Origin: Cymbomonas tetramitiformis
Lineage: Eukaryota > Chlorophyta > Pyramimonadophyceae > Pyramimonadales > Pyramimonadaceae
Length of the DNA: 12,223 nucleotides
Direction: 5' to 3'
NCBI GenBank assembly: GCA_001247695.2
Contig: LGRX02015677.1
Coordinates: 1 to 12,223, forward strand
Shown here: in pieces, positions 11,735 through 12,223 of the stretch
How positions within the stretch are numbered: the first letter of the stretch is position 1
Layout of the letters: every line of letters begins with the position of its first letter
Translations under genes and position numbers: made by a program
The notes under the pieces: model-generated
Database searches by the model: none
Told to the model about the DNA's origin: nothing
What the model saw: only the letters and a program-made list of their open reading frames with translations

Positions 11735-12223
11735 GTTGGTGGGCGTTCGGCTCACACACGTCATGCGCAGGCGCACCCTCTAGTTTACTCGCGCCAGCTC
11801 TGCACTTATGGGATCACACCCAGCCTGTGTACGCAGCTCGTGGGAGGGGCGGATGATGTGAGGTCATGGGAGGGAGAGTCGTTTGTCGTGTGGCCGTCGT
11901 CAGTTGGAGGGGGGTGTAGAGTTGTAGACAAGGTCGGGTTGGTAGGCGTTCGGCTCACGCACGTCATGCGCAGGCGCACCCTCTAGTTTACCCGCGCCAG
12001 CTCTGCACTTATGGGATCACACCCAGCCTGTGTACGCAGCTCGTGGGAGGGGCGGATGATGTGAGGTCATGGGAGGGAGAGTCGTTTGTCGTGTGGCCGT
12101 CGTCGGTTGGAGGGGGGTGTAGAGTTGTAGACAAGGTCGGGTTGGTGGGCGTTCGGCTCACGCACGTCATGCGCAGGCGCACCCTCTAGTTTACCCGCGC
12201 CGGCATTGCACTTATGGGATCAC
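11735..12223 (+). repeat. 203 bp GC-rich tandem satellite, 2.4 copies, running off the window
   Basis: Units start at 11735, 11938 and 12141 with GTTGGTxGGCGTTCGGCTCAC. The period is exactly 203 bp. Copies differ by a few substitutions (ACACACG/ACGCACG; TTTACTCG/TTTACCCG; GTCAGTTGG/GTCGGTTGG; GCCAGCTCTGC/GCCGGCATTGC). No ORF or RNA family is recognised. Near-identity implies recent amplification or ongoing homogenisation, and the array probably continues to the right. Confidence 0.95.

Noticed and set aside
11735..12223. CRISPR-like array.
   Set aside because: The repeat is 203 bp with no short repeat/variable spacer alternation, and the context is eukaryotic.

Overview
ORGANISM. This is eukaryotic nuclear DNA. 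The first 6-7.5 kb is a Ty3/gypsy-type (chromovirus-like) LTR retrotransposon, a gene with probable GT-AG introns lies downstream, and the right half is a mosaic of tandem repeats including a tRNA-like unit. The species cannot be fixed from sequence alone. Retrotransposons carrying a cytosine-5 DNA methyltransferase have been reported from charophyte algae and dinoflagellates (de Mendoza et al. 2018), so an alga is a reasonable inference, with a green/streptophyte alga my first guess. LAYOUT. Positions 1-434 hold the 3' part of a gag-like frame interrupted by two in-frame TAG codons. 435-1337 is a retropepsin in that same frame. 1082-6178 is a very long pol frame, offset by one base, encoding reverse transcriptase, RNase H, a Dam-like (N6-adenine type) methyltransferase domain, HHCC/D,D35E integrase, chromodomain and a cytosine-5 methyltransferase-like domain. 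A purine tract at 6245-6257 looks like the 3' polypurine tract, so a 3' LTR may run from about 6259 to about 7581. If so, it contains an accessory acidic-protein ORF (6239-7309). 7583-8575 is best read as three exons of an unrecognised gene. Its downstream region carries a chain of hairpins (8595-9032), then a cluster of CCTAAA motifs (9253-9476). 9881-11095 is a tandem array of a 511-515 bp unit (2.4 copies), each with a tRNA-like cloverleaf. In the middle copy the anticodon-arm hairpin is inverted. 11096-11645 has no recognised feature. 11646-11732 holds a 35 bp direct repeat, and 11735 to the window end is a 203 bp satellite that continues outside. HOW IT FITS TOGETHER. The main discovery candidate is the retroelement. 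One polyprotein carries two different DNA-methyltransferase-like domains plus a histone-reading chromodomain, which suggests an element that could mark its own cDNA or insertion sites. The 5' LTR, primer binding site and gag start lie upstream of the window, so element boundaries remain inferred.
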